A stretch of DNA of 64,000 nt, from positions 1 to 64,000 of the forward strand of contig JASBTJ010000068.1 of the NCBI GenBank assembly GCA_030148485.1, given 5' to 3'. This document shows positions 17,360 through 26,352 of this stretch, piece by piece; the stretch's first letter is position 1; the number at the start of each line of letters is the position of its first letter. Both the position numbers and the translations under genes were made by a program. Below the pieces are notes generated by a model. That model searched no databases and was not told the origin of the DNA. It saw only the letters and a list, made by a program, of their open reading frames with translations. The DNA is from Gammaproteobacteria bacterium (GTDB taxonomy: Bacteria > Pseudomonadota > Gammaproteobacteria > Chromatiales > Chromatiaceae).

Positions 17360-20300
17360 CACCCCGCACACCATTCCGGACGCCGCACAACGCGAACGCG
17401 CACTGGCAGCGGATGCCAGCTTCATCGTTCAGGCACCGGCCGGCTCCGGCAAGACGGAACTGCTGACCCAGCGGGTGTTGCGGCTGCTGGCAGTGGTGGA
17501 CGAGCCGGAAGAGATCCTGGCGATGACCTTCACCCGCAAGGCCGCCGCGGAGATGCGCCAGCGCATCCTCGGCGCGCTCCATGCGGCACACGAGGCCGAG
17601 CCTGACGAAGCGCACAAACGCCGCACCTGGCAGCTCGGACGCCAGGTGTTGGCGCGCGATGACGCTCAGGGCTGGGACCTGACGAACAACCCGTCACGCC
17701 TGCGTGTGCTGACCATAGACGGGCTATGCGCCGGACTTACCCGGCAATTGCCGCTGCTGTCCCGACTGGGCGGCAACCTGGAAACGGTCGAGGATGCGCG
17801 TCCGCTGTATCTGGCCGCGGCACGCAATACCCTCGCGGCGCTGGACGACGCCGACGTCGGTCACGCGGTAGGCGTCCTGCTCGGGCATCTGGAGAACAAT
17901 ACCGAGAAGACGGCCGGCTTGATCGCCGACCTGCTCGCACGACGCGAACAGTGGCTGGGGAAGCTGCTTGGACACGACTCGCGCGTGGTGCTGGAAGCAG
18001 CTCTCGCCGACAGCGTGGGCGCCCATCTGGCGACGCTGCACAGCAAGCTATCAAGCGACTTGGCCTGCACGCTGGCCGAACTGGCGCACTTTGCCTACCA
18101 ACAGCGGGTGATCGCGGACAAGAAGCCCGCCCTGCTCGCGCCGTTCGCCGATCGCACCGCGCCACCCAAGGCGGATGTCGCCGAACTGCCCGCCTGGCAG
18201 GCAGTGGCCGAACTGTGCCTGACGAGCGCCGGCGCGCCCCGTAGCCGCCTGACGGTCAGTGAGGGCTTTCCCGCCGACAAGAAGAATCCGCTGTTCGTAC
18301 AGCGCAAGGCTCAGATGCAGGACTGTCTGGCCGTGTTCAAGGACAATCCGGACCTGACCCAGGCGCTGGCCGCGGTACGGCAACTGCCGGCGCCACGATT
18401 CGTGGATGCCCAATGGCAGGTACTCGAAGCCCTGGTGCAAGTCTTGCTGCGCGCAGCAGCAGAGTTGCAACTGGTATTCGCCACCCACGGCCAGGGGGAC
18501 TTTGCCGAAGTGCATGCCCGCGCGCTGTTGGCGTTGGGCGAATCCGACGCCCCGACGGATCTGGCCTTGGCGCTGGACTACCGGCTACGGCACATCCTGG
18601 TGGATGAGTTCCAGGACACCTCGTCCGGCCAGTACGAGCTGCTGGAGAAACTGACCGCCGGCTGGCAACAGGGCGACGGCCGCACGCTGTTCGTGGTGGG
18701 CGACCCCATGCAATCGATCTATGCCTTTCGCCAGGCGGAGGTCGGGTTGTACCTCCAGGCGCGGACCCGGGGCATTGGCCAGATCAGGCTGGAGCCTCTT
18801 GAGCTGACGGTCAATTTCCGCTCCGTGCCCGCCGTGGTGGCGTGGGTCAACCAGGCGTTCCCCGCGATCTTCCCGGCCAACGAAGATGCCACCACCGGCG
18901 CTGTCCGCTACAGCCCCTCGCAACCGCACCGCCGTGATGCCGGCGATCGGGCCGTCCGGATTCATGCGCAGGCGGCGCGCGACGACTTGGCCGAGGCCAG
19001 CCAGGTGGTCGCTTTGGTTCGCACCGCGCGACAGGAAGACCCGACCGGCAGCATCGCCGTATTGGCACGCAGCCGTAATCACCTGTCGCAGATCGCACGC
19101 GCGCTGCAACAGGCCGGGCTGGCCTACCGAGCCGTCGACGTGGACCGACTCGGACAATTGCCCGCGGTGCAGGACATGCACAGCCTGCATCGGGCGCTGC
19201 GGCACCCCGCCGACCGGGTAGCCTGGCTCAGCCTGCTGCGTACGCCCATGATCGGGCTGACGCTGGCGGATCTGCTGTTGATCGCCGGCGAGGACAGCCA
19301 AACCATTCCCGACCGGCTGCGCCAGGGTGCGCTGCCGGACCGCTTGAGCCCCGACGGCCGGACCCGGATGGCACGCGTGCTCCCGGTGCTTGACGCGACC
19401 CGCGCCACCTATCGACGTCGCCCGCTGCGGGACTGGCTGCTCGGTTGCTGGCAGGCCCTGGGCGGTGCCGCGTGCCTGCGCAGCGACGCCGAACACGCGG
19501 CGGTGCAAAGCTATCTCGAGCTGGTCACCGCCCATGATCGCGGCGGTGAACTGGCCGACCCGGATGCCTTCGATGACGCCCTGGAACGCCTGTTTGCCCC
19601 ACCCGACGCCAGTACCGACGACAGCCTGCAATTGATGACCATGCACAAGGCCAAGGGGCTGGAGTTCGACACCGTCATCCTGCCCGGCCTGGGCCGTGCG
19701 CCACGGCGCGAAGACAAGCCGCTGATCACCTGGCTGGAACGGCCCAACCCGGCGGGAGAAACCCAGGTGTTGATCGCGCCCATCAAGCCGGCCCACGAGG
19801 AACGCGACGGGATATTCGACTTCATTTGGGGGCTCAACCGGCAAAAACAGACCTTGGAGACCGCCCGCCTGCTCTACGTCGCCGCCACCCGCGCCCGAGG
19901 TCGTTTGCATCTGCTCGGCCATGTCGGGTTCGACAGCAAAGACGGCCAGCCAAAGCCTGCGGCCAATTCGCTGCTCGCCGCATTGTGGCCGGCGGTGGCG
20001 TCGTCTTTCGAGGGGCTGACGGCCCCCACGGCAACAGCGACCACGGACACGCCTCTACCCAAGCTGGCGCGCCTGGCGGCCGATTGGCAATCGCCGCCCC
20101 AAGCGCCGGTACTGGACCTGCCGCCCCCGTCGGCACGGGGCGCGGCTGAAGCCATCCCCTTCGACTGGGCCGGACAGACCGCGCGCCACGTCGGCACCCT
20201 GGTCCATCGGTATCTGGAACGCATCGGCAACGAGGGATCGCATGCCTGGGACCCCGGGCGCATCGACAACCTGGCCGGTGCGTTGCGCGTCGGCCTGCTG

Positions 20301-20696
20301 GACCTGGGCGTACCGCCCGATGCGTTGGACAGTGCGTCGGAACGCGCCCTTGCCATGCTGCAACGCACCCTGGCCGACCCCCGTGGCCGCTGGATTCTGG
20401 ACTCGCACCCCGGCGCTTGCTGCGAATGGGCATTGACCGAGGCCACCGGCAACGGCGTGATCAATCACGTGATCGACCGCAGTTTCATCGACGCGGAAGG
20501 CGTGCGCTGGATCGTCGACTACAAGACCGGCGATCATGCCGGCAGCGACCTGGACACGTTTCTCGATCAGGAGCAGGCCCGGTATGCCGCACAGTTGGCC
20601 GGCTATGCGCGGGTGGTGCGCGCCCTGGAGTCTCGGCCGGTGCGGGTCGGGCTGTATTACCCGGCGATGGCCGGGTGGCGGACCTGGGAACCCTGA
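17352..20696 (+). CDS. AddA-like UvrD-family helicase-nuclease
   Basis: An 1114-residue superfamily 1 helicase with a C-terminal nuclease. Walker A is APAGSGKTELLTQRVL, motif II ILVDEFQDTSSGQ, and motif V region LMTMHKAKGLEFDTVILPG. The RecB-type nuclease motif IVDYKTGDH lies near residue 1055. It overlaps the AddB-like gene by 8 bases, so the two are translationally coupled. Together they resemble AddAB or RecBC for double-strand-break repair. Its stop codon directly abuts the stop of the convergent LpxR gene with no spacer. Confidence 0.9.
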   Translation: MPDTPHTIPDAAQRERALAADASFIVQAPAGSGKTELLTQRVLRLLAVVDEPEEILAMTFTRKAAAEMRQRILGALHAAHEAEPDEAHKRRTWQLGRQVLARDDAQGWDLTNNPSRLRVLTIDGLCAGLTRQLPLLSRLGGNLETVEDARPLYLAAARNTLAALDDADVGHAVGVLLGHLENNTEKTAGLIADLLARREQWLGKLLGHDSRVVLEAALADSVGAHLATLHSKLSSDLACTLAELAHFAYQQRVIADKKPALLAPFADRTAPPKADVAELPAWQAVAELCLTSAGAPRSRLTVSEGFPADKKNPLFVQRKAQMQDCLAVFKDNPDLTQALAAVRQLPAPRFVDAQWQVLEALVQVLLRAAAELQLVFATHGQGDFAEVHARALLALGESDAPTDLALALDYRLRHILVDEFQDTSSGQYELLEKLTAGWQQGDGRTLFVVGDPMQSIYAFRQAEVGLYLQARTRGIGQIRLEPLELTVNFRSVPAVVAWVNQAFPAIFPANEDATTGAVRYSPSQPHRRDAGDRAVRIHAQAARDDLAEASQVVALVRTARQEDPTGSIAVLARSRNHLSQIARALQQAGLAYRAVDVDRLGQLPAVQDMHSLHRALRHPADRVAWLSLLRTPMIGLTLADLLLIAGEDSQTIPDRLRQGALPDRLSPDGRTRMARVLPVLDATRATYRRRPLRDWLLGCWQALGGAACLRSDAEHAAVQSYLELVTAHDRGGELADPDAFDDALERLFAPPDASTDDSLQLMTMHKAKGLEFDTVILPGLGRAPRREDKPLITWLERPNPAGETQVLIAPIKPAHEERDGIFDFIWGLNRQKQTLETARLLYVAATRARGRLHLLGHVGFDSKDGQPKPAANSLLAALWPAVASSFEGLTAPTATATTDTPLPKLARLAADWQSPPQAPVLDLPPPSARGAAEAIPFDWAGQTARHVGTLVHRYLERIGNEGSHAWDPGRIDNLAGALRVGLLDLGVPPDALDSASERALAMLQRTLADPRGRWILDSHPGACCEWALTEATGNGVINHVIDRSFIDAEGVRWIVDYKTGDHAGSDLDTFLDQEQARYAAQLAGYARVVRALESRPVRVGLYYPAMAGWRTWEP

Positions 20697-21710
20697 TCAG
20701 AAGCGCAACATCAGATAGGTTCCGCCCCACCAATGGGTACGGTCAGCCAAGCCGCCCTGCAATTCATTGGTCTTGAAATTCGCCGCCGTGGTCAACTGCA
20801 CGAAACGCCAAGCCACGGTCAAGCCCATGCCGCCCTCGTGCACCAGACGCTGGATGTCACTGGCGTTGTAGGTCAAGGCACTGTCGCGGAACTGGCCTTG
20901 CAGCAAGGCGTCATAGCCCACCACCCGGGCCCGGTACGCGGCCCAGAAATACCATTCCTCGCCGCCGGTGGACGGCACGAAGTTTCCCCGGTTGATGGGG
21001 TCGAAGGGGATGGTCCAGAACGGACTGGCGATCTGTCCCGCCCGGGCCGAAAGGCCGAAGCTGACGTTGGCCTGGTAACCCAAGGTGGCATCCCAGGTGT
21101 ACGCGATATCCCACAGGTTACGGTGTTGGAACATCAGTCCCGTTTTGGCCACCCGGAAACGTACCGTCGGCTCGCCACCGGCGCTGATCTGATTGCGCCA
21201 CCCCTTGGGATCATAAGGCTCGTTCGAATTGCTCGCGTCCCGCCACCAGCTGTGCACGGTGCTTTGCACCTCCCGCGCGACATAGGTACCGAGCAGGCCG
21301 AACTGGGCCTCGACGCCGACGGCCTTGCGCCCGCTGGCGTGGACCCGCTTGTTGCTGAGGAAAATCACCGACGCGTAGGGACGGTCGCCGGGGATCGGCT
21401 CGGCGGCGGTCAAATCGTCGGGCGTATAGTTGACCGTGCCGATCATGTAACTGCGCCGGATATTGTCGTCGTCCTTGTGGACACCCAACCGTTCCCCCAA
21501 CCAGCGTGCCGCGCGGTCGAGCGGATAGATACCGAAGTCCTCCTGGAAGAACTCCACCGCCACACCCATGGTGTAATCGCGGTCCTCGTTGAGAATCGGC
21601 AGCAGCAGATCCTGGTCGGTATACAGGCCGACACCGCGATTGGCAGCAGTAGCGGCGGACGCCGCCAGCAGCAGCGATGCGAGGCTCAACAAAGGCCAGG
21701 CGCGGGCCAT
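20697..21710 (-). CDS. lpxR: Lipid A deacylase LpxR family outer-membrane protein
   Basis: About 337 residues with signal peptide MARAWPLLSLASLLLAASAATA. The mature part has the DUF2219/LpxR hallmarks: an N-terminal NEDRDYTMGV segment, GDRPYASVIF, and alternating amphipathic strands ending in an aromatic C-terminus (GGTYLMLRF), as expected of a 12-strand outer-membrane barrel. LpxR removes the 3'-acyloxyacyl group of lipid A. The ATG at 21710 has GGAG 9 bases upstream; an ATG at 21746 also has a GAGG but would extend the signal peptide. The family call is firm, the activity is inferred. Confidence 0.85.
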   Translation of the reverse strand: MARAWPLLSLASLLLAASAATAANRGVGLYTDQDLLLPILNEDRDYTMGVAVEFFQEDFGIYPLDRAARWLGERLGVHKDDDNIRRSYMIGTVNYTPDDLTAAEPIPGDRPYASVIFLSNKRVHASGRKAVGVEAQFGLLGTYVAREVQSTVHSWWRDASNSNEPYDPKGWRNQISAGGEPTVRFRVAKTGLMFQHRNLWDIAYTWDATLGYQANVSFGLSARAGQIASPFWTIPFDPINRGNFVPSTGGEEWYFWAAYRARVVGYDALLQGQFRDSALTYNASDIQRLVHEGGMGLTVAWRFVQLTTAANFKTNELQGGLADRTHWWGGTYLMLRF

Positions 21711-21779
21711 GAAGCGTGACTCCGTGTCAGTGTGGTGGGCAGTCATTGTATGACCTCGGCGACATGCTAACCTAGCCCC

Positions 21780-22016
21780 ATGCCAAAGGTCATCGTCGAT
21801 CCCGAGTCCACCTCCTTGCAGGAGCGTTTCGCGCTCATCAAGACGCCGCGAAAATCGCGTAAGCGGTTTCCCGAAGGCTGCGTACAGGTCTGTGACAGCG
21901 AGACCCAGGCCCGGGACGGCGCCGACGACAGCCGCAATCTTCATCCGGCACTGGTCTACGGCCCGTCCGTTTCGTCTGAAAGCCAACGCATCTACTACCT
22001 GGTGCGCTGGCTGTAA
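21780..22016 (+). CDS. Small basic conserved hypothetical protein
   Basis: A 78-residue protein starting MPKVIVDPESTSLQERFALI, with a basic patch KTPRKSRKRFP and an ordered C-terminus (SSESQRIYYLVRWL). The composition and the hydrophobic spacing look like a folded small protein rather than noise. It is divergent from lpxR with a 69-base gap and lies before the Hsp20 promoter. No function is recognised. The ribosome site before the ATG is poor, so the start is moderately secure. Confidence 0.55.
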   Translation: MPKVIVDPESTSLQERFALIKTPRKSRKRFPEGCVQVCDSETQARDGADDSRNLHPALVYGPSVSSESQRIYYLVRWL

Positions 22017-22103
22017 GCCGACCCCGTCCGGTTGAAGGTCGCAGGCCCGCGCCCCCTCCCCTCGCCCCCGCGAAAACCCCGCATCGCCGAGCATTTTTCC
22101 GTG

Positions 22104-22131
22104 CTTGATTTTTCACCAGGCAGCCCTATCT
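22104..22131 (+). promoter_or_regulatory. Sigma32-like heat-shock promoter of hsp20
   Basis: CTTGAT at 22104-22109, a 14-base spacer, then CCCTATCT at 22124-22131. This follows the sigma32 pattern (CTTGAA, 11-16 bases, CCCATnT). It lies about 85-110 bases before the Hsp20 start, leaving a structured leader that holds the thermometer hairpin. Predicted from pattern only. Confidence 0.65.
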
Positions 22132-22196
22132 GGGTATTGCGGGCGCTCGACGAGGCCCGCGACCACGTGTCCTTGGTGGAGCGTGGTGACGACTCA

Positions 22197-22219
22197 CATA
22201 TTGCTCAAGAGAGGATATG
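22197..22219 (+). promoter_or_regulatory. ROSE-like RNA thermometer masking the hsp20 start
   Basis: A hairpin of CATATTGCTC, loop AAGA, and GAGGATATG hides the ribosome binding site GAGGA and the first ATG. The core UUGCU (22201-22205) faces AGGA (22212-22215), with a G-G opposition (22203/22214) and a bulged U. This is the hallmark of ROSE elements, which melt on heat shock. Upstream in the same leader are two further hairpins (22139-22160 and 22163-22186), as ROSE leaders usually have. Such elements are known from sHSP genes; this one is a prediction. Confidence 0.75.
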
Positions 22220-22222
22220 ACC

Positions 22223-22693
22223 ATGATCGACTTCACCCCCCTGTTCCGTACCGCCATCGGCTTCGACCGTCTGGCCGACACCCTGGAAACCGCCTACCGC
22301 AGCGATGCCGGCGGCTACCCGCCGTACAACATCGAGCTGACCGGCGAGAACGCCTACCGCATCAGTATGGCGGTGGCCGGGTTTGCCGAAGACGAGCTGG
22401 AGATCGAAGTGCGCGACAACATCCTCAAGGTGCGCGGGGCGCACAAGGACGATGACCAGGACCAGCACCAGTTCCTGCATCGCGGCATCGCCAATCGCAG
22501 CTTCGAACGCAGCTACCAGCTGGCCGACTATGTGCGGGTCGACGGCGCCAGCCTGGCCAACGGACTGCTGCACGTGGACCTGGTGCGGGAGATCCCCGAG
22601 GCCATGAAGCCACGCCGCATCGCCATCGAATCGGCATCCAGCGAGAAACCGGTTCTCGAAGCCAAGCGCGATGAGGACAGCGCGGCCGCCTGA
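22223..22693 (+). CDS. Small heat shock protein Hsp20 (IbpA-like)
   Basis: A 156-residue alpha-crystallin protein that holds unfolding proteins for DnaK and ClpB. It begins MIDFTPLFRTAIGFDRLADTL, then PPYNIELTGENAYRISMAVAGFAEDELEI, and the conserved end of the domain ASLANGLLHVDLVREIPE. It has the IbpA layout: short N-terminal arm, crystallin domain at about 35-125, short tail. I start at ATG 22223 because GAGGA is 8 bases upstream; ATG 22217 is almost on top of that site. Regulation appears double: a sigma32-like promoter and a leader thermometer. Confidence 0.92.
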   Translation: MIDFTPLFRTAIGFDRLADTLETAYRSDAGGYPPYNIELTGENAYRISMAVAGFAEDELEIEVRDNILKVRGAHKDDDQDQHQFLHRGIANRSFERSYQLADYVRVDGASLANGLLHVDLVREIPEAMKPRRIAIESASSEKPVLEAKRDEDSAAA

Positions 22694-22724
22694 AACCCAG
22701 GCGTGATTCGCATGTCCTAAGCTG

Positions 22725-22753
22725 GGCCCGGGCGTCGACAGCACGCCCGGGCC
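22725..22753 (+). terminator. Hairpin between hsp20 and the serine protease gene
   Basis: An 11-bp perfect GC stem (GGCCCGGGCGT with ACGCCCGGGCC) around a 7-base loop, 32 bases after the hsp20 stop. No T-run follows, so it may stop only part of transcription or protect the mRNA end. Confidence 0.6.
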
Positions 22754-22778
22754 ATTCCGTGTCTGCCTGAGGATCATC

Positions 22779-24143
22779 ATGCCATCGCTTCGTGCCAGCC
22801 TGCTCGCCCTGACCCTGATCGCCGCGCCGTTTTCCAGCCACGCGCTGCTCCCCGCAGCCGTCGATGGTCAGGCGCTGCCCAGTTTGGCACCCATGCTGGA
22901 GCGCACCACACCGAGCGTGGTCAACATCTCCACGGTCACCGCCATCCGTGCCGACGACCATCCATTGATGCGTGACCCGTTCTTCCGCTGGTTCTTTGAT
23001 GTGCCACAGCGGCAACGCAAGCGTGAAGCGCAAAGCCTTGGCTCCGGGGTGATCGTGGACGCCGCCCGCGGTTTCGTGCTGACCAACAACCACGTCATCG
23101 ACAAGGCCGACGAGATCCGCGTGACGCTGCACGATGGCCGCACGCTGCAGGCGGAACTGGTCGGCACCGACCCGGACACCGATGTCGCCGTACTGAAGAT
23201 TCCCGCGCAGGACCTGAGCGCCGTGCGCTACGCGGACTCGGACCAGTTGCGGGTGGGTGACTTCGTGGTCGCCATCGGCAGCCCCTTCGGCCTGTCGCAG
23301 ACGGTGACGTCCGGTATCGTCAGCGCGCTGGGCCGCAGCGGCCTGGGCATCGAAGGCTACGAGAACTTCATTCAAACGGATGCGTCCATCAACCCCGGCA
23401 ACTCGGGTGGACCACTGGTGAATCTGCGCGGCGAGCTGGTGGGCATCAATACCGCCATACTTGCCCCGGGTGGTGGCAACGTGGGCATCGGCTTTGCGAT
23501 CCCGGTGAACATGGTGCGCGCCATCATGGACCAGATCGTCGAACACGGTGGCGTCAAGCGCGGCCTGTTCGGCATCGGCATGCAGGATCTCAATCCCGAC
23601 CTGGCACGGGCGGTCAAGGCGGGCGTGGCGCGTGGCGCGCTGGTCGCCGAGGTGCAGTCGGACTCCCCTGCCGCCAAGGCCGGGCTACAGGTCGGCGACG
23701 TCGTGGTCAGGCTCAACGGTCGCGCCATCGAAAGCGCCGGAGAATTGCGCACCCAGCTCGCACTGCTGCGCATCGGCGATGGTGTCGAGCTGGACATACT
23801 GCGCGACGGCCGCGCCAAGACCATCCGCTCCAGCATTGCCGACCCATACGCCAGCTACATGCCGGGCAAAAAGATCAACGCCGAGTACTTTGCCGGCGCG
23901 CTGCTCAAGGACATCACCGACGAATCCAACTTCGGTCGCCACCCCGGGATATCCGTCGGCACGGTCGCGGAAGACAGCCCCGCTTGGCGCAGTGGCGTCC
24001 GCGAGGGCGACGTGATCCTGGAAGCGAACCGCAAGCGGGTGAAGAACAGTACCGAGCTGGCACGTATCATTCGTCAGGATGGCGGTCTGGGCATGCTGCG
24101 TATCCGCCGCGGCGATCGCTTGGTGCTGCTGGTGGCACGCTGA
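22779..24143 (+). CDS. degQ: Periplasmic Do-family serine protease (DegQ/DegP type)
   Basis: A 454-residue HtrA protease with signal peptide (MPSLRASLLALTLIAAPFSSHA). The trypsin-like domain has the catalytic His in NNHVIDKADEIRV, Asp in DPDTDVAVLKI and Ser in INPGNSGGPLVNL. Two PDZ domains follow (about 255-345 and 360-450; the first with AKAGLQVGDVVVRLNGR). The short LA loop region and total length resemble DegQ more than DegP, though separating the two by eye is uncertain. It degrades or refolds damaged periplasmic proteins. A GAGG site stands before the ATG. It follows hsp20 after a hairpin, so partial co-transcription is possible. Confidence 0.92.
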   Translation: MPSLRASLLALTLIAAPFSSHALLPAAVDGQALPSLAPMLERTTPSVVNISTVTAIRADDHPLMRDPFFRWFFDVPQRQRKREAQSLGSGVIVDAARGFVLTNNHVIDKADEIRVTLHDGRTLQAELVGTDPDTDVAVLKIPAQDLSAVRYADSDQLRVGDFVVAIGSPFGLSQTVTSGIVSALGRSGLGIEGYENFIQTDASINPGNSGGPLVNLRGELVGINTAILAPGGGNVGIGFAIPVNMVRAIMDQIVEHGGVKRGLFGIGMQDLNPDLARAVKAGVARGALVAEVQSDSPAAKAGLQVGDVVVRLNGRAIESAGELRTQLALLRIGDGVELDILRDGRAKTIRSSIADPYASYMPGKKINAEYFAGALLKDITDESNFGRHPGISVGTVAEDSPAWRSGVREGDVILEANRKRVKNSTELARIIRQDGGLGMLRIRRGDRLVLLVAR

Positions 24144-24284
24144 TGGACGCCGGGAAACCCCCTCGCCCATTTACCTCAGAGTGGGTCGAGCCATTAGCTG
24201 CGATCCGCGCCTCGCGTTGCTGGACCCGACCACGCCCCATGTCGGCCCAGGCTTGCTCCCCGGCGCCCCAGGAAAACACTGAAT

Positions 24285-25142
24285 TCAGCCACCCAGTCGG
24301 GTATTCAGACCCAATGCCCGCACGTCGTTCCAATCGGCATCGCTTGCGCGTTGAAAGCCATCTACGTTGAGCCCGCGAACCATTTCCCGGCCACGTGGGT
24401 CCTGGCCGATCTCGATCAAGGCTGCCTGGATATTTGCGACGATCTGAGGGTCGACACGCGGGTGGGCCGCCACCGCGTGCGGCGTGTAACCCGCCGTCCG
24501 GGTCAGCACCCGCAATTTCTCCCGCACGTCGCCCGGTGCGCTCAGGAAGGTACGCATGATCCCGCACCCGGCCACGTAGCTGCCTTCGGCCACCGCGCGA
24601 TAAACCGCGTCGTGTGAGCCCACATAGCGGGGTGAAACACCGACGTACCGCGCCGACAGCAAGGCCTGTGTCAGTAGGCTGGCCGCAAATGCCGCCGGCG
24701 CCGGGAATGCCACCTCACGGCCACGCAATTCCTCGATATGGGTAATGGGCGACTGCTTGGCGACCACCAATATCCCATGGATATCGGTGTTTCTGGCCCG
24801 GGCAAAGGCCTGATAGCCCGGTTGTTCGTGAAACACCGTGTAGTGGTATGGGTTCATATAGGCGATGTCGTACTCACCCCGCCGCACGCGGTACTCGAAG
24901 GTCGGGATGTCGGGCGCGGTCTGGAACACCAGGCGATAACCGGTGCGGTCTTCCAGGAATCGCAGTACCGGGCCCCAGTTGCTGACCAGGCGCCCGGCAT
25001 CCTGCTGCGGCACGATGCCAAAGGTGACCACGATCGGAGGCGCCGCGTTGGTATCCGGACCTGATTGAGCCATCACACCGGACACATTCAGCAAGCCGGC
25101 GACCACCAGCGCCAGACCTAGGAAAACAATGCGAGCTCTCAC
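24285..25142 (-). CDS. PhnD-like phosphate/phosphonate-type binding protein, orphan
   Basis: A 285-residue secreted protein (signal peptide MRARIVFLGLALVVAGLLNVSGVMA) of the PhnD/PtxB binding family. Typical parts are the first strand VVTFGIVPQQDAGRLVSNWGP, the GEYDIAYMNPYHYTVFHE segment and the DAVYRAVAEGSYVAGCG lobe. No ABC permease or ATPase lies nearby, so it may work with a distant transporter or as the sensor arm of a signalling protein. The plus strand before it (24144-24284) has no gene. Confidence 0.82.
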   Translation of the reverse strand: MRARIVFLGLALVVAGLLNVSGVMAQSGPDTNAAPPIVVTFGIVPQQDAGRLVSNWGPVLRFLEDRTGYRLVFQTAPDIPTFEYRVRRGEYDIAYMNPYHYTVFHEQPGYQAFARARNTDIHGILVVAKQSPITHIEELRGREVAFPAPAAFAASLLTQALLSARYVGVSPRYVGSHDAVYRAVAEGSYVAGCGIMRTFLSAPGDVREKLRVLTRTAGYTPHAVAAHPRVDPQIVANIQAALIEIGQDPRGREMVRGLNVDGFQRASDADWNDVRALGLNTRLGG

Positions 25143-25263
25143 GGGTACTCCTCTATAACGACGTTCCGACTGGCTGGGAATCGTAACGGCACCCTGAACG
25201 ATGACTGAAGCGGACCATCCGGGTTACCGTTGGGCCGAGTCAGCCCGTTACCCTTGATCAGCC

Positions 25264-25620
25264 ATGCCGCCGCAGTCCACAAACCACAACCTGTTCGCCC
25301 ACGTGCTCGCTGCCCGAACGGACGCGGATCGCGCTGCCGCCTTTCGCCATGCGCTGAGCGAACTGCCGGCACGGATCCTGCCGCTACAACAGGCGACCAC
25401 CCAAGGCGGCTTGGTGAAACCACGTTCGATGGAGATCACCGTACTCAATACGCATCGTGCCGGCCGCAAGTGGATAGGTCGGATCGGTGTGTTCTTCATC
25501 GAGGTCGTTGGCGGCTGCAACTGTCACGACGACCCCGTAGAGGCCAACGGCTACTGCGTGATCGAAGTCAGCCTGATGCCGGACAACGGGCATGTGACCG
25601 TGCGCATGGCGACGGACTGA
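25264..25620 (+). CDS. Conserved hypothetical protein
   Basis: A 118-residue soluble protein without signal peptide. The middle contains an ordered core, KWIGRIGVFFIEVVGGCNCHDDP, with a CxC motif and nearby acidic residues that might bind metal, followed by NGYCVIEVSLMPDNG. It lies divergent from the PhnD-like gene and 67 bases before the DUF502 gene. I recognise no named family. The composition and good coding pattern make it likely real. Confidence 0.65.
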   Translation: MPPQSTNHNLFAHVLAARTDADRAAAFRHALSELPARILPLQQATTQGGLVKPRSMEITVLNTHRAGRKWIGRIGVFFIEVVGGCNCHDDPVEANGYCVIEVSLMPDNGHVTVRMATD

Positions 25621-25687
25621 TCACCGCCGTAACGGCATATCGCGTCAGGCGGTATAGTCGCCATATCCCTTTTACGGACCCGATTTC

Positions 25688-26263
25688 ATGCGTACCCTGA
25701 CCCAAATCTTTCTGCGCGGCCTCGGCACGGTACTGCCGGTCGCCTTGACGCTGTATCTGATCTACTGGCTGGCGGTGAGCTCCGAGCGGGTGCTCGGCAA
25801 TGCCATCAAGCTCGTCCTGCCCAATGAATACTATTGGCCCGGCATGGGCCTGGCCGCCGGCATCGCCTTGACGTTCGCGGTCGGGTTGTTGATCCGGGCC
25901 TGGGTGATCCGCACCCTGTGGCGCTGGGGAGAAAAACTGCTCGAAAGCATCCCGCTGGTGAAAACCGTGTACACCGGGCTGCGGGATGTCTTTTCGTTTG
26001 CCGCCGGTGACAAGCAGAAGCAGGGCCTTGGCCGGGTGGTGCGGGTCAAGCTGCCCGGCGACATGCGGATGATCGGCTTCGTAACCAGCGAATCGCCCAG
26101 CTGGCGCCCGCAGGGCACGTCCCACGTCGCCGTCTATGTCCCGCTCAGTTACCAGATCGGCGGCCACACACTGTTGGTTCACCCCGAGCAGCTGGAACCG
26201 CTGGATATGAAGGTGGAGGACGCTATGCGCCTGGCCCTGACCGCGGGGATGCAGCGCACCTGA
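25688..26263 (+). CDS. DUF502 family membrane protein
   Basis: A 191-residue inner-membrane protein with two membrane helices: about 8-30 (FLRGLGTVLPVALTLYLIYW) and 55-75 (GLAAGIALTFAVGLLIRAWV). The conserved DUF502 block ESIPLVKTVYTGLRDVFSF follows. The C-terminal part is a small soluble beta domain (GFVTSESPSWRPQGTSHVAVYVP). The family is widespread in proteobacteria and without an assigned role. No clear ribosome binding site is seen. It precedes the MBL hydrolase gene by 89 bases on the same strand. Confidence 0.85.
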   Translation: MRTLTQIFLRGLGTVLPVALTLYLIYWLAVSSERVLGNAIKLVLPNEYYWPGMGLAAGIALTFAVGLLIRAWVIRTLWRWGEKLLESIPLVKTVYTGLRDVFSFAAGDKQKQGLGRVVRVKLPGDMRMIGFVTSESPSWRPQGTSHVAVYVPLSYQIGGHTLLVHPEQLEPLDMKVEDAMRLALTAGMQRT

Positions 26264-26352
26264 TCTGACGCAAACCGCCGGCGCCCCAGGTCCCGGAAAA
26301 TAACCACATCCGGCGACACCCCGCTTGGCCATCAGAGAGACACTGCAAACCC

